64,000 nucleotides of DNA from an uncultured Paracoccaceae bacterium. GTDB lineage: Bacteria > Pseudomonadota > Alphaproteobacteria > Rhodobacterales > Rhodobacteraceae. This document shows, one piece after another, positions 9,394 to 17,927 of the stretch. A program made the position numbers and the translations under genes. The notes beneath the pieces were generated by a model, which saw nothing but the letters and a program-made list of their open reading frames with translations, was not told the DNA's origin and did no database searches. How positions within the stretch are numbered: the first letter of the stretch is position 1; each line of letters opens with the position of its first letter. The stretch covers positions 1 to 64,000 of the forward strand of contig CALSOO010000007.1 of the NCBI GenBank assembly GCA_943787985.1, in the 5' to 3' direction.

Positions 9394-9604
9394 TTAAGCC
9401 GTCCATTTTGAAAAGGGGTTGGGATGTGCATAGCGGGGCAGACGCACAGGATCAACGGGGGGGCCAGACCATGAGGCGCGGCTCATAGAAGATCTGTCCC
9501 GACGGGTGTCTGTTGGCGAGGCAGAGCGCCTCAATCGCGCAAGAAAACCCGAGCATCGAAAACCGGGGATCAGTGGGAACGCATACTGGCGTGGCCGATG
9601 TGGC
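9394..9604 (-). pseudogene. Remnant of a GlxA-type AraC-family regulator N-terminus
   Basis: No intact gene fits this 211-bp gap. Read on the minus strand just after the thioredoxin stop, one frame gives PRFSMLGFSCAIEALCLANR followed by HPSGQIFYEPRLMVW, which resembles the opening of GlxA-type AraC regulators (the FSML...A.EPLR.ANR..G..LY.W.L pattern). The frame breaks at a run of seven G on the plus strand (9457-9463); skipping one base continues openly to a stop beside the glycosyltransferase start. The DJ-1-like core and the helix-turn-helix domain are absent. I read this as a decayed fragment; the match is from memory of the family pattern. Confidence 0.4.
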
Positions 9605-10039
9605 TCAGGCGGCAAGCGCGGCATCCAAAAAGGCGCGCATGTTCCGCTCATAGGGTTCGTTCACGATGCGCGTTATTTCTTTGCCTTGTTTCATCACCAC
9701 CAGCGTGGAGCGGCGCGTGATCTTGAGGCGCTGTGTCATTTGTGACCGCCCGAACGTGTCCCAATCCACGTCCACAAAGGTCAGCGCGCCATAGGCGGGG
9801 TTTTCACTGATCAGCTTGGCGATCAATTCCAGTTTCGTCTGGCAGGTCAGGGACCACTTGGCGCGGTAATTCAGGATCACGGTTTGGTCTGTTTTGCGCA
9901 AAGCGCGCCATTCATCGGGGCTGAACGTCAAAGAGGATGCGGCCAATACGGTGTGGGGCAAAGCAAGTGCGGCAACGGAAGTCAGGAAAAAGGCGCGGCG
10001 GTTCGTTGCGGTCTCTTCTAAAATTGGGTTTGGCAGAAT
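9605..10039 (-). pseudogene. Frameshifted Tat-exported thioredoxin-fold protein
   Basis: The thioredoxin-like domain (9605-9961) has 118 open codons: VILNYRAKWSLTCQ at the usual active-site position, VDVDWD, a cis-Pro region replaced by RRSTLVV, and a C-terminal helix. The expected W-C-x-x-C is W-S-L-T-C, so only one cysteine remains. No good start codon precedes it in frame. In the next frame upstream there is a twin-arginine signal (TNRRAFFLTSVAALA) whose reading breaks at a run of four A on the plus strand (9960-9963); removing one base joins it smoothly to LPHTVLAASSLTFSP. That frame itself has only ATT/CTG after a TAG at 10040-10042 as possible starts. It is a damaged gene or an assembly error. 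Confidence 0.6.
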
Positions 10040-10075
10040 CTACCCTGCAAATAGGGCTCTGATAAGGCTTAAACG

Positions 10076-10945
10076 TCAGGTTTTTTGAATTCGTGCGTAT
10101 TGGACGGCAAGGATGCCGATGGCGATGATGGCCACGCCTGCGATGTCACGTCCGGTGAGCCGCTCTCCGAGCAACAGGGCAGCGATGGCGACCCCGAAAA
10201 ACGGGTTGAGAAAGTGGAAGGTCGCGGCCCTTACAGCCCCGATCCGCGCCACAAGCGAGAACCATATCCATGTGGCCAACAGGCCGGGGGCCAGCGTTGT
10301 GTAGATAAATGCGATGAACAGCTCTGGCGTCGGATTTACGACGATGGTTTCGGTCAAGGCGGATGTCACGGCCAAAGCGCCGGCCCCCACAAACATTTGC
10401 AAGCCCACAACCATCATCAAATTTCCGCCCGATGATGCGCCGCGCACAGACAAGGTCGCCACTGTCAGCGCGGCTGCTGCGATCAGACACAGGCTGATGC
10501 CATAGATATCGACCCCGCCTGACAGGCGGGCGCTCATGATGATGGCAACGCCCGTCACGCCAAGGATCAGGCCAACGATCCCGAAGGGTGGAAGTTTCTC
10601 GCGCAGCACAATCCACCCTGCCAGCGCCACCATAAGCGGCATTGTGGACGCGATGATGGAGGCGAGCGAGGCTTCAATCGTTTGCATCGCTACAAAGTTG
10701 AGCCCAAGGTAAATGGCATTCTGGCAAAGCCCGAACACAAATGTGGCCCGCCATTGATCCCGTGTCAGGTTCCACGACTGCCCCAGCGCGCGCGCAATCG
10801 CGACGCCGATCAGACCGGATACAAAAAAGCGCAAAGCCAGCGAGGCAAGGGGAGGGGCATCCGCGACAATGATCCGTGCCGATGTGAACGCCGAGGACCA
10901 GATGAGGGCAAACAAAAGGCCCATGCCAACCGAGCGCAGATCCAT
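10076..10945 (-). CDS. DMT-superfamily (EamA) transporter
   Basis: A 289-residue inner-membrane protein with about ten hydrophobic segments arranged as two EamA repeats of five. It starts MDLRSVGMGLLFALIWSSAF, the WSSAF/W..sf motif common to this family, and the second repeat includes TTLAPGLLATWIWFSLVARIGA. The ATG at 10943-10945 is chosen because AAGGGA sits at ribosome-site spacing; an ATG five codons upstream is also possible. Substrates of EamA proteins (amino acids, metabolites) cannot be predicted here. Confidence 0.88.
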   Translation of the reverse strand: MDLRSVGMGLLFALIWSSAFTSARIIVADAPPLASLALRFFVSGLIGVAIARALGQSWNLTRDQWRATFVFGLCQNAIYLGLNFVAMQTIEASLASIIASTMPLMVALAGWIVLREKLPPFGIVGLILGVTGVAIIMSARLSGGVDIYGISLCLIAAAALTVATLSVRGASSGGNLMMVVGLQMFVGAGALAVTSALTETIVVNPTPELFIAFIYTTLAPGLLATWIWFSLVARIGAVRAATFHFLNPFFGVAIAALLLGERLTGRDIAGVAIIAIGILAVQYARIQKT

Positions 10946-11033
10946 AATGTGTCCCTTCATAGATTGGGAGGACAGTTTCCCAATTCACGCAGGGTTACAA
11001 GGGCGCGCCACGCCACCTCATTCCCCAAAAGCA

Positions 11034-11059
11034 AAAAGGCCGCCCAAAGGCGACCTTTT
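11034..11059 (-). terminator. Rho-independent terminator of the HU gene
   Basis: On the minus strand, an 11-bp stem (AAAAGGTCGCC with GGCGGCCTTTT, one G-U pair) closes a 4-base loop and is followed by T-rich sequence, about 20 bp past the HU stop codon. Confidence 0.85.
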
Positions 11060-11080
11060 CAAAAAACTATGTGTGAAGGC

Positions 11081-11368
11081 TTAGCCGTTCACGCTGTCTT
11101 TCAGAGCTTTCGCAATGGTCATTTTGACCACTTTGTCGGCTTCTTTTTTGAACTGTTCACCAGTCGCAGGGTTACGCACCATGCGCTCTGGACGTTCGCG
11201 GCAATAGATTTTGCCAACGCCTGGCAAAGTTACTGCACCGCCGCCGGACACTTCACGTGTGATCAGGCCGCACATTGCGTCCAGTGCCGCGCCTGCGGAT
11301 TTCTTGTCTGTCCCCATGTCTTCGGCCAGTGCGGCGACGAGTTGGGTTTTTGTCATTGGTTTTGCCAT
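11081..11368 (-). CDS. HU-family DNA-binding protein
   Basis: A 95-residue histone-like protein. The start is the ATG at 11366-11368, with a GGAG site 5-8 bases before it; an upstream extension is not conserved. The N-terminal helix pair (TKTQLVAALAEDMGTDKKSA) and the beta-arm region (VTLPGVGKIYCRERPERMVRNPATGE) with its Arg-Asn-Pro tip are clear. It bends and compacts DNA as a dimer. It is monocistronic, with its own terminator. Confidence 0.95.
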   Translation of the reverse strand: MAKPMTKTQLVAALAEDMGTDKKSAGAALDAMCGLITREVSGGGAVTLPGVGKIYCRERPERMVRNPATGEQFKKEADKVVKMTIAKALKDSVNG

Positions 11369-11495
11369 TATGGTCTCCTTCGTCCGCCCGATGTTGGGCC
11401 TCTGCACGCGAATGTAACGGAATGTTGTAGGCGAACACAACGAACTGTTGGCGGAAAAACCGCCTAAATATGCCTTTTTTGCTGTTTTTCTGCCT

Positions 11496-12959
11496 TCAGA
11501 GGAAGGCGGTTTCCTCAAAAGAGCGCAATTTGCGGCTTTGGATGCGTTCCAGCGGCATTTCCCGCAGGTGTTCCATGGCCCGAATTCCGATCATCAAGTG
11601 ATTTGCCACCTGCGTTTTATAGAAATCTGACGCCATACCGGGCAGCTTTAGCTCACCGTGTAGCGGTTTGTCCGAGACGCACAGCAACGTGCCATACGGA
11701 ACGCGAAAGCGATACCCGTTGGCGGCGATTGTCGCGCTTTCCATATCCAGCGCTACGGCGCGACTCTGGCTGAGCCGTTGCACTGGCCCTGACTGGTCGC
11801 GCAGTTCCCAGTTGCGGTTGTCGATGGTGGCGACGGTGCCGGTGCGCATGATCCGCTTGAGTTCATACCCTTCAAGCTTGGTGACCTGCGCCACGGCTTG
11901 TTCCAGTGCGATCTGGATTTCGGCCAATGCCGGAATTGGCACCCAAACCGGAAGGTCATCATCCAGAACGTGATCTTCGCGCAGATAGGCGTGGGCCAGA
12001 ACGAAGTCCCCCAAGGCTTGCGAATTGCGCAGCCCTGCGCAGTGCCCCACCATCAACCACGCGTGCGGGCGCAGCACTGCGATGTGGTCTGTTGCGGTCT
12101 TGGCGTTGGATGGTCCGACCCCGATGTTCACCAGCGTGATCCCTGATCCATCTGCACGTTTCAGGTGATAGGTCGGCATCTGTGGAAGCTTGTCAGAGGG
12201 TGCCAGTGCCTGATCGCCTTTGGTGATCTTTGCATTGTTGGTAGACACAAACGCCGTGTATCCGCTTTTGGGATCATCAAGCTGCTCGCGGGCATAGGCC
12301 TCGAATTCGGAGACATAGAATTGGTAGTTTGTGAACAGCACGTGGTTCTGGAAATGCGACGGATCGGTCGCTGTATAGTGTGACAACCGCGCAAGGGAAT
12401 AATCCACGCGCTGGGCGGTGAAAGGGGCCAATGGTTCTGTGTCGTCGGGTGACGTGTAGGTGCCGTTGACGATGTCGTCGTTTGTGGTGCTCAGGTCAGG
12501 GACGTCGAACACATCGCGCAGGGTGAAATCCGATGCGCCGTCTTGGGGCACGCTGATGGACGCATCATTGGCCACCGCGAAGTGCACAGGGATTGGCGTG
12601 TCTGACCTCCCGACCGTGACCGCGCAACCGTGGTTTTCCAAAAGCAATCCGATCTGTTGCACCAGATAGTTCCGAAACAGGTCTGGCCGCGTCACGGTCG
12701 TGGCGTATGTGCCGGGGGAGGTGACATGCCCGTAAGACAACCGCGTGTCTATATGGGCATAGCTTGTCGTGGTGATGCGCACCTCAGGATAGAACGCGCG
12801 CACACGCCCGTCGGGTGCCCCGTTTTGCAACGCTAGGGCAAAGGCGGAGCACAGGAAATCGATCGCCTGCTCGTACAGCGCTTCGAGTTGGTCAACGGCA
12901 GCGGCCGCATCCATGAAACGTTCCGGTTTCGGGGCATCAGGAGTCATTATTTTTGTCAT
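11496..12959 (-). CDS. amn: AMP nucleosidase
   Basis: A 487-residue enzyme matching the usual length (about 480-490). It hydrolyses AMP to adenine and ribose-5-phosphate. The N-terminal regulatory half includes YPEVRITTTSYAHIDTRLSYGHV, and the C-terminal phosphorylase-like half includes LVNIGVGPSNAKTATDH, RPHAWLMVGHCAGLR and AVALDMESATIAANGYRFRV, the last being the MEs/T ribose-binding motif of nucleoside phosphorylases. Its start overlaps the stop of the adenine deaminase gene by one base, so its product, adenine, is fed to the cotranscribed enzyme's pathway. Confidence 0.95.
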   Translation of the reverse strand: MTKIMTPDAPKPERFMDAAAAVDQLEALYEQAIDFLCSAFALALQNGAPDGRVRAFYPEVRITTTSYAHIDTRLSYGHVTSPGTYATTVTRPDLFRNYLVQQIGLLLENHGCAVTVGRSDTPIPVHFAVANDASISVPQDGASDFTLRDVFDVPDLSTTNDDIVNGTYTSPDDTEPLAPFTAQRVDYSLARLSHYTATDPSHFQNHVLFTNYQFYVSEFEAYAREQLDDPKSGYTAFVSTNNAKITKGDQALAPSDKLPQMPTYHLKRADGSGITLVNIGVGPSNAKTATDHIAVLRPHAWLMVGHCAGLRNSQALGDFVLAHAYLREDHVLDDDLPVWVPIPALAEIQIALEQAVAQVTKLEGYELKRIMRTGTVATIDNRNWELRDQSGPVQRLSQSRAVALDMESATIAANGYRFRVPYGTLLCVSDKPLHGELKLPGMASDFYKTQVANHLMIGIRAMEHLREMPLERIQSRKLRSFEETAFL

Positions 12960-14758
12960 TATTCGGTCTCTAATACGGGTATAAATTCAAATGTCCGCAC
13001 ATCGACCAATCCAAGGTCGGAGATGCGCAGTTCGGGGATGACCACGAGGGCCAGCAGTGAGTGTTGCATGTAGGCGTTGTTCAACGTGCAGCCGCAATCG
13101 ACCATCGCGGCGATCAGCTTGTCGGCTTTGGCTGCGACTTCGGTTGCGGGTTGATCCGACATGAGGCCGGCAATAGGCAATTCTACAAGGGCTTGTTCGA
13201 CACCGTCTTTGTAGAGTGTGATCCCCCCGCCGACGTGCGCCAGACGGTTCGCGGCAAGGGCCATGTTTGCGCGGTCTGTGCCAACGACAATCATATGGTG
13301 ACTGTCATGCGCGACGGTCGAGGCCATGGCCATCGGCCCTTGATACCCAAAGCCGGATACAAAGGCGTTGACCACGCCCCCCGTCGCTTTGTGTCGCTCG
13401 ACCAGAGCGATCTGGCACACGTCGCCTTCGGTCTGAACCAGTCCATCGCGCACAGGCAGGTCCGCCTTCAAGGCTTTTGTTGGGGCCTGGTTTTCGACCA
13501 CTCCTATGACGTTGGCTGTGACAGAATTTGCACCACTTGGCGCTTGGATTTCAAAGTCGGTTCCGGTGAGGGTTTTGCCCATATGAACTGTATTTCGCGC
13601 CGCCTCGGGCCAGTCCAGATGTGGGCAATCCACGGTGATTTTACCGTTGATAGAGACTGTTTTTCCGCGCGCAATAACATGTTCGATAGGCAGATTTTCG
13701 AGGTCGGAGGTCAGGATCACATCAGCCCGCCGCCCCGGTGTGAGCGATCCGATGTCACGCTCCAGCCCAAAGTGCGTGGCCGTGTTGATCGTGGCCATTT
13801 GCAAGGCGATCAACGGGTCACATCCGCACTCTATAGCGTGACGCACGACGCGGTTCATATGCCCGTCATTGACCAGCGTGCCAGAGTGGCAATCATCGGT
13901 GCACAGGATCATGTTGCGTGAATCCAGTCCCTTTTCGGTGATCGCTGTGATTTGTGTTTCTACATCAAACCACGCAGAGCCAAGGCGGATCATGGACCGC
14001 ATCCCTTGACGCATACGCGCGATTGCGTCGGCTTCGCATGTGCCCTCGTGGTCATCGGCAGGACCACCAGCCACATAGGCTGCAAACGCAGGTCCCAAGT
14101 CGGGGGACGCATAATGCCCCCCAACGGTTTTTCCGGCGCGTTGCGTTGCCGCGATTTCAGCCAGCATTTTGGGATCAGCGTTGCTGACGCCGGGGAAATT
14201 CATCATCTCCCCCAACCCCACAATGCCCGGCCACTTCATCGCATCTGCGACGTCTTGGGCGCTGATTTCAAAGCCGGTCGTCTCCATCCCCGGCGCGCTG
14301 GGCGCGCAAGACGGCATTTGTGTAAACACGGTAATAGGCTGCATTAGAGCTTCATCATGCATCAGGCGCACCCCCTCAAGGCCCAGCACATTGGCGATCT
14401 CATGAGGGTCGGTGAACATCGAAGTCGTGCCATGAGGAATGACGGCGCGCGCGAATTCTGCAGGCGTCAACATGCCGGATTCAATATGCATGTGACCGTC
14501 GCACAACCCGGGGATCATATAGCGGCCTTGGGCTTGGATCACTTCGGTGTCGGGGCCAAGGCAATGGCTGGCATCGGGCACGACGCAGGCGATGCGCCCA
14601 TGAGTGATTGCAATGTCATGATCAGGCAGCACTTCGCGGGTGTGCACGTTTACCCAACTGCCACCACGAATGATGGTTTGTGCGGGTGCGCGACCTGACG
14701 CGACTTCGATCAAATGGGGGGCGACATCGGGCCAACTGGGGAAAGTGGTATGATCCAT
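12959..14758 (-). CDS. ade: Adenine deaminase
   Basis: A 599-residue amidohydrolase converting adenine to hypoxanthine plus ammonia. The metal-binding GHMHIES motif lies at about 88-94, TDPHEIANVLG near 117-128 is family-typical, and LCTDDCHSGTLVNDGH supplies further ligands. The C-terminal domain (THDSHHMIVVG-like segment near 460) is also as in AdeC. It is the promoter-proximal gene of the ade-amn pair. Together they turn AMP into ribose-5-phosphate, hypoxanthine and ammonia. Confidence 0.95.
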   Translation of the reverse strand: MDHTTFPSWPDVAPHLIEVASGRAPAQTIIRGGSWVNVHTREVLPDHDIAITHGRIACVVPDASHCLGPDTEVIQAQGRYMIPGLCDGHMHIESGMLTPAEFARAVIPHGTTSMFTDPHEIANVLGLEGVRLMHDEALMQPITVFTQMPSCAPSAPGMETTGFEISAQDVADAMKWPGIVGLGEMMNFPGVSNADPKMLAEIAATQRAGKTVGGHYASPDLGPAFAAYVAGGPADDHEGTCEADAIARMRQGMRSMIRLGSAWFDVETQITAITEKGLDSRNMILCTDDCHSGTLVNDGHMNRVVRHAIECGCDPLIALQMATINTATHFGLERDIGSLTPGRRADVILTSDLENLPIEHVIARGKTVSINGKITVDCPHLDWPEAARNTVHMGKTLTGTDFEIQAPSGANSVTANVIGVVENQAPTKALKADLPVRDGLVQTEGDVCQIALVERHKATGGVVNAFVSGFGYQGPMAMASTVAHDSHHMIVVGTDRANMALAANRLAHVGGGITLYKDGVEQALVELPIAGLMSDQPATEVAAKADKLIAAMVDCGCTLNNAYMQHSLLALVVIPELRISDLGLVDVRTFEFIPVLETE

Positions 14759-14871
14759 GTACCGAGTATTGCGACAAAGCGGTCAAGCGCAAGGGGGTGC
14801 AGGGAGATTTCGAAAAACGGAACTGTGTATTTCCCCTATCGCGGGAATTGCTTCCATGGCAGTATCGGTGG

Positions 14872-15291
14872 ATGGACTATGAAAAAATCAGTGCCGAGGC
14901 GTTGGGAGCCAGCCTTAAGGGGATTGGTTTGAACCTGCTCGTGCAGGATGTTCCTGTGCAATGCGCCTTTTTAGAGATTGTTTTTGCGGCGCGTACACAC
15001 CGCGTTTCCAAGGACTTTGCAATCGTGACCTATGGCGGTCAGGTGTTTCAGTTGCATGCGGATGCGACCTATCATTCGAACCCTTTGATGGGGCTTTTGC
15101 CGGACAACCCTCCCCGTGGGGGTGGGGTTGAAATTCGGATGTATGACACAGATCCCGAAGACGCCGTGACCCGCGCAAAGGCTTTGGGGGCAGTGATTTT
15201 GCAAGACCCGACGGACAAGCCACATGGACTGCGTGAAGCGTATATTCTGTGTGAAAACGGATATGCATGGGTTCCATCCCGCCCGCTTTGA
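14872..15291 (+). CDS. VOC-superfamily (glyoxalase-like) protein
   Basis: A 139-residue protein. The start MDYEKISAEALGASLKGIG is chosen over upstream codons because coding character begins there, although the ribosome site is weak. The body shows one betaalphabetabetabeta module: LNLLVQDVPVQCAFLEIVF (start of a VOC module), HADATYHSNPL, and VEIRMYDTDPEDAVTRAKALGA, a pattern of the glyoxalase/dioxygenase-like family. The C-terminus (LREAYILCENGYAWVP) resembles the end of such domains. Substrate unknown. It runs divergently from ade and precedes the aldolase gene in the same direction. Confidence 0.75.
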   Translation: MDYEKISAEALGASLKGIGLNLLVQDVPVQCAFLEIVFAARTHRVSKDFAIVTYGGQVFQLHADATYHSNPLMGLLPDNPPRGGGVEIRMYDTDPEDAVTRAKALGAVILQDPTDKPHGLREAYILCENGYAWVPSRPL

Positions 15292-15412
15292 TGCACTCGG
15301 CCCCCATGCGCGTGCCGCTGTCAGGGCAAAAGTCGTTTTCAGGATAGGGTTTGTGCTTGATCGGGGTTCGTTTGGCCTTGAGGGTGAGGGTATCACACCA
15401 TGGAGGCCGATC

Positions 15413-16168
15413 ATGCCCGACACAGAAATACGCCCGAATATGGACCACTGGCAGGAGCGTGTTGACCTTGCGGCGGCCTTTCGCTGGACCGTGCGGCTGA
15501 ACTTGCACGAAGCCGTTGCAAACCATTTTTCGCTCGCGATCAATGACGAGGGGACACAGTTTCTGATGAACCCCAATCAAGTGCATTTTTCGCGGATCAA
15601 GGCGAGTGATCTGATCGTGGTAGATGCCAATGATCCTGCCAGCATGGAAGGGCTGGATGCGCCTGATCCGACGGCATGGGGGTTGCACGGCGGGATGCAT
15701 CGCCATTGCCCGCATGCGCGTTGTGCCATGCATGTGCATTCCCCTTACGCGACAGCCTTGGCGGCTTTGGCGGACAGTCGATTGCCTCCTGTGGATCAAA
15801 ACGGGTGCACCTTTTTCAACCGCTATGTTGTGGATGAGAATTACGGTGGCCTGGCCTTTGAAGAAGAGGGGGAAAGATGCGCAAAACTGTTCGACGATCC
15901 CAAGAAAAAGGTCATGATCATGGGCAATCATGGCATCATGATTGTTGGGGACAGTGTCGCAGACACCTTTAACAGGCTCTATTATTTCGAACGCGCTTGC
16001 ATGACCTACATCATGGCCTTGCAAACGGGTCGACCTCTGCGAGTGATCCCCGATGATATCGCGGAAAAGACGGCGCAAGAGTTGGAAGGCTACCCCGAAC
16101 AAGACGCGCGCCACTTGTCAGAACTGAAGGCCATCCTTGATGATGAAGGGTCGAATTATGCCAGCTAG
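15413..16168 (+). CDS. Class II aldolase/adducin-family protein
   Basis: A 251-residue protein. The start is the ATG at 15413, preceded by GGAGG. The fold markers are NHFSLAI near 40, HCPHARCAMHVHSPYATALAAL with the HxH zinc ligands near 105, and the third ligand in MGNHGIMIVGDSVADTFNRLYYFERA near 170-190. Family members cleave or isomerise sugar phosphates, or act as decarboxylases on polar substrates; the reaction is not deducible. Directly downstream lies a sulfatase remnant and then acyl-CoA genes. Confidence 0.82.
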   Translation: MPDTEIRPNMDHWQERVDLAAAFRWTVRLNLHEAVANHFSLAINDEGTQFLMNPNQVHFSRIKASDLIVVDANDPASMEGLDAPDPTAWGLHGGMHRHCPHARCAMHVHSPYATALAALADSRLPPVDQNGCTFFNRYVVDENYGGLAFEEEGERCAKLFDDPKKKVMIMGNHGIMIVGDSVADTFNRLYYFERACMTYIMALQTGRPLRVIPDDIAEKTAQELEGYPEQDARHLSELKAILDDEGSNYAS

Positions 16169-16484
16169 CGGGCCGCTCAAAGGTCGTGGCAGGCACATGT
16201 GATACACCTGTTGGCTTCATCGATATCACGCCCACCATTTGCAATGCTATGGGGTGTCAGCCACTCAGTTCTCTGGAGTCGATTTGTATAAAACAGACCC
16301 TGATAGGGCCGTTTTTCCAAATTTTCACGACGGTGGTGCGCTGCGCGAGATGATGGTGGTACGGTGGGACAAGTGGAAACTCGGCTACTTTGCAGACCCG
16401 GCCAAAGGGGGTAAAGCCCTTGGCGGAGTTGAAGAAATTCTTGCAAAAGAAATACTGGATGACACACCGGCGGACAGTCGGTAA
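16165..16484 (+). pseudogene. Decayed sulfatase C-terminus
   Basis: This 320-bp interval between the aldolase and the acyl-CoA dehydrogenase holds two open pieces in different frames. The first (about 16168-16260) reads DTPVGFIDITPTICNAMGCQP, like the 'slvDl.PTl.d..G..p' block that lies late in sulfatases. The second (about 16254-16484) continues with FSGVDLYKTDP, then FHDGGALREMMVVRWDKWKL and GYFADPAKGG, resembling the following 'G.aRkMvr.gryKl.y' region. The sulfatase catalytic C/S-x-P-x-R region is missing. It is likely a degraded choline- or aryl-sulfatase gene; the second frame alone could be taken for an 81-residue orphan. Confidence 0.5.
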
Positions 16485-16496
16485 CGGAGAGACGCT

Positions 16497-17657
16497 ATGA
16501 TTTACGGCCTGACAGACGAGCAGACAATGATTGCGGACACGGTGCGGTCTTTTGTCGAAAAAGAGATTTATCCGCATGAGGATCTGGTCGAGCGCACAGG
16601 GGAAGTGCCCGCCGAAATTGCTCAGGAGATCAAACAAAAGACCCTCGATCTTGGGTTTTATGCCTGTAACTTCCCTGAAAGCGTTGGGTGCGCGGGACTG
16701 AACCATATGGATTTCGCGCTTGTAGAGCGTGAATTAGGGCGTGGGTCGATGGCTTTGAACCACTTTTTCGGGCGTCCGCAGAACATTCTGATGGCCTGTG
16801 AAGGAGAGCAGATCGAGCGATATTTAATGCCCGCCGTGCGCGGTGAACGCATGGATGCCTTAGCCATGACCGAACCCGGTGCAGGCTCAGACGTGCGAGG
16901 CATGAAATGCGCAGCGGTGCGAGATAGCGGAGACTGGGTGGTAAATGGTAACAAGCATTTCATCTCCGGTGCGGAACACGCGGATTTCATCATCGTGTTC
17001 ATTGCGACAGGTGAAGATCAAACCCCCAAAGGCCCGAAAAAGCGTATTACGGCCTTTTTGGTGGATCGCGGGATGTCCGGTTTCACCATTCGAGACGGGT
17101 ACAAATCGGTCAGTCACCGTGGTTACAAAAATATGATCCTCGATTTTGACAATTGCCGTTTGCCGGATGCTCAGGTTTTGGGGGAGGTTGATAGCGGTTT
17201 CGAGGTGATGAACACATGGCTTTATGCCACGCGTATCACTGTCGCTGCAATGTCCGTCGGCCGTGCACGTCGGGCGTTCGATTATGCATTGGAATACGCG
17301 GCACAGCGCGAACAATTCGGGCAGCCAATCGGAAAATTCCAAGGCGTGAGTTTTCAATTGGCGGATATGATTACTGAAATTGATGCCGCTGATCTGCTGA
17401 CCTTGGCGGCTGCGGACCGCTTGGACAAAGGGTTACCGGCCAATCGGGAAATTGCATCCGCAAAGCTTTACGCCTCGGAGATGTTGGCGCGTGTGACAGA
17501 TGCGGCGATCCAGATTCACGGTGGCATGGGGTTGATGGACGACTTTCCGCTGGAGCGTTTTTGGCGAGACGCGCGGGTTGAGCGTATTTGGGACGGAACA
17601 TCCGAAATTCAGCGACACATCATCAGTCGGGATCTATTGCGAGCATTGGGCGCTTAA
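16497..17657 (+). CDS. Acyl-CoA dehydrogenase
   Basis: A 386-residue FAD enzyme of standard length, with an AGAGACG-type ribosome site just upstream. It carries AMTEPGAGSDVRGMKC (signature 1, near 122), NGNKHFISGAEHADF (near 150), the FAD-binding REQFGQPIGKFQ (near 265-280), QIHGGMGLMDDFPLERFWRDAR, and a final RIWDGTSEIQRHIISRDLL that contains the Glu corresponding to the catalytic base of many family members. It would form a trans-2-enoyl-CoA for the CaiD-like hydratase two genes downstream. The natural substrate may be a trimethylammonium acyl-CoA, but this is inferred from neighbours. Confidence 0.9.
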   Translation: MIYGLTDEQTMIADTVRSFVEKEIYPHEDLVERTGEVPAEIAQEIKQKTLDLGFYACNFPESVGCAGLNHMDFALVERELGRGSMALNHFFGRPQNILMACEGEQIERYLMPAVRGERMDALAMTEPGAGSDVRGMKCAAVRDSGDWVVNGNKHFISGAEHADFIIVFIATGEDQTPKGPKKRITAFLVDRGMSGFTIRDGYKSVSHRGYKNMILDFDNCRLPDAQVLGEVDSGFEVMNTWLYATRITVAAMSVGRARRAFDYALEYAAQREQFGQPIGKFQGVSFQLADMITEIDAADLLTLAAADRLDKGLPANREIASAKLYASEMLARVTDAAIQIHGGMGLMDDFPLERFWRDARVERIWDGTSEIQRHIISRDLLRALGA

Positions 17658-17720
17658 TGTTGCGCCGCCAATTGACTGCAATGTTACAGGGGGGAGGCCA
17701 GCCCCCCATCGCATGCGCGC

Positions 17721-17750
17721 TTCCCCCCGGGATATTTAGAACGAAAGGAA
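17721..17750 (+). repeat. Intergenic repeat element, copy A
   Basis: Core GGATATTTAGAACGAAAGGA preceded by a C-rich run and by a 6-bp G/C hairpin at 17689-17707. The core matches the reverse complement of 17867-17898. Similar C-rich and ATATTT elements are familiar between genes of Rhodobacteraceae. Confidence 0.65.
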
Positions 17751-17866
17751 AAGGGGAGCCGAACCGACCCCCCTTAGAAGAGACGAACTCTTCCTCTCGT
17801 ACGGTCATCGGCGTCCCCGCCTGTACCGCCCTATGGATTCAACACCTCAAGGTTAAATTTTCGTTA

Positions 17867-17898
17867 CTTCCTTTCGTTAAAAATATCCTCGCCGAAGG
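17867..17898 (-). repeat. Intergenic repeat element, copy B (inverted)
   Basis: Read on the minus strand: CCTTCGGCGAGGATATTTTT, then AACGAAAGGAAG. It pairs with copy A in inverted orientation about 140 bp away, and shares CCTTCGG...GAGG with the element at 33650-33705. Confidence 0.65.
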
Positions 17899-17927
17899 CA
17901 AGGAATCTCTTTTGGGAGCGTTCCAAT

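Larger units (their letters stand above)
17658..17927. other. 270-bp intergenic stretch with inverted repeat elements
   Basis: No gene is seen. It holds a G6/C6 hairpin (17689-17707) followed by a CCGGGATATTTAGAACGAAA element (from 17726), a GAAGAG/CTCTTC hairpin near 17777-17793, and a second, oppositely oriented copy of the ATATTT...AACGAAAGGAA element (17867-17898) just before the next gene. The arrangement could terminate or process the upstream transcript. Confidence 0.7.

Noticed and set aside
14915..16114. A 399-codon frame on the minus strand over the VOC and aldolase genes.
   Set aside because: It mirrors the coding frames of the plus-strand genes and has no recognisable domain.
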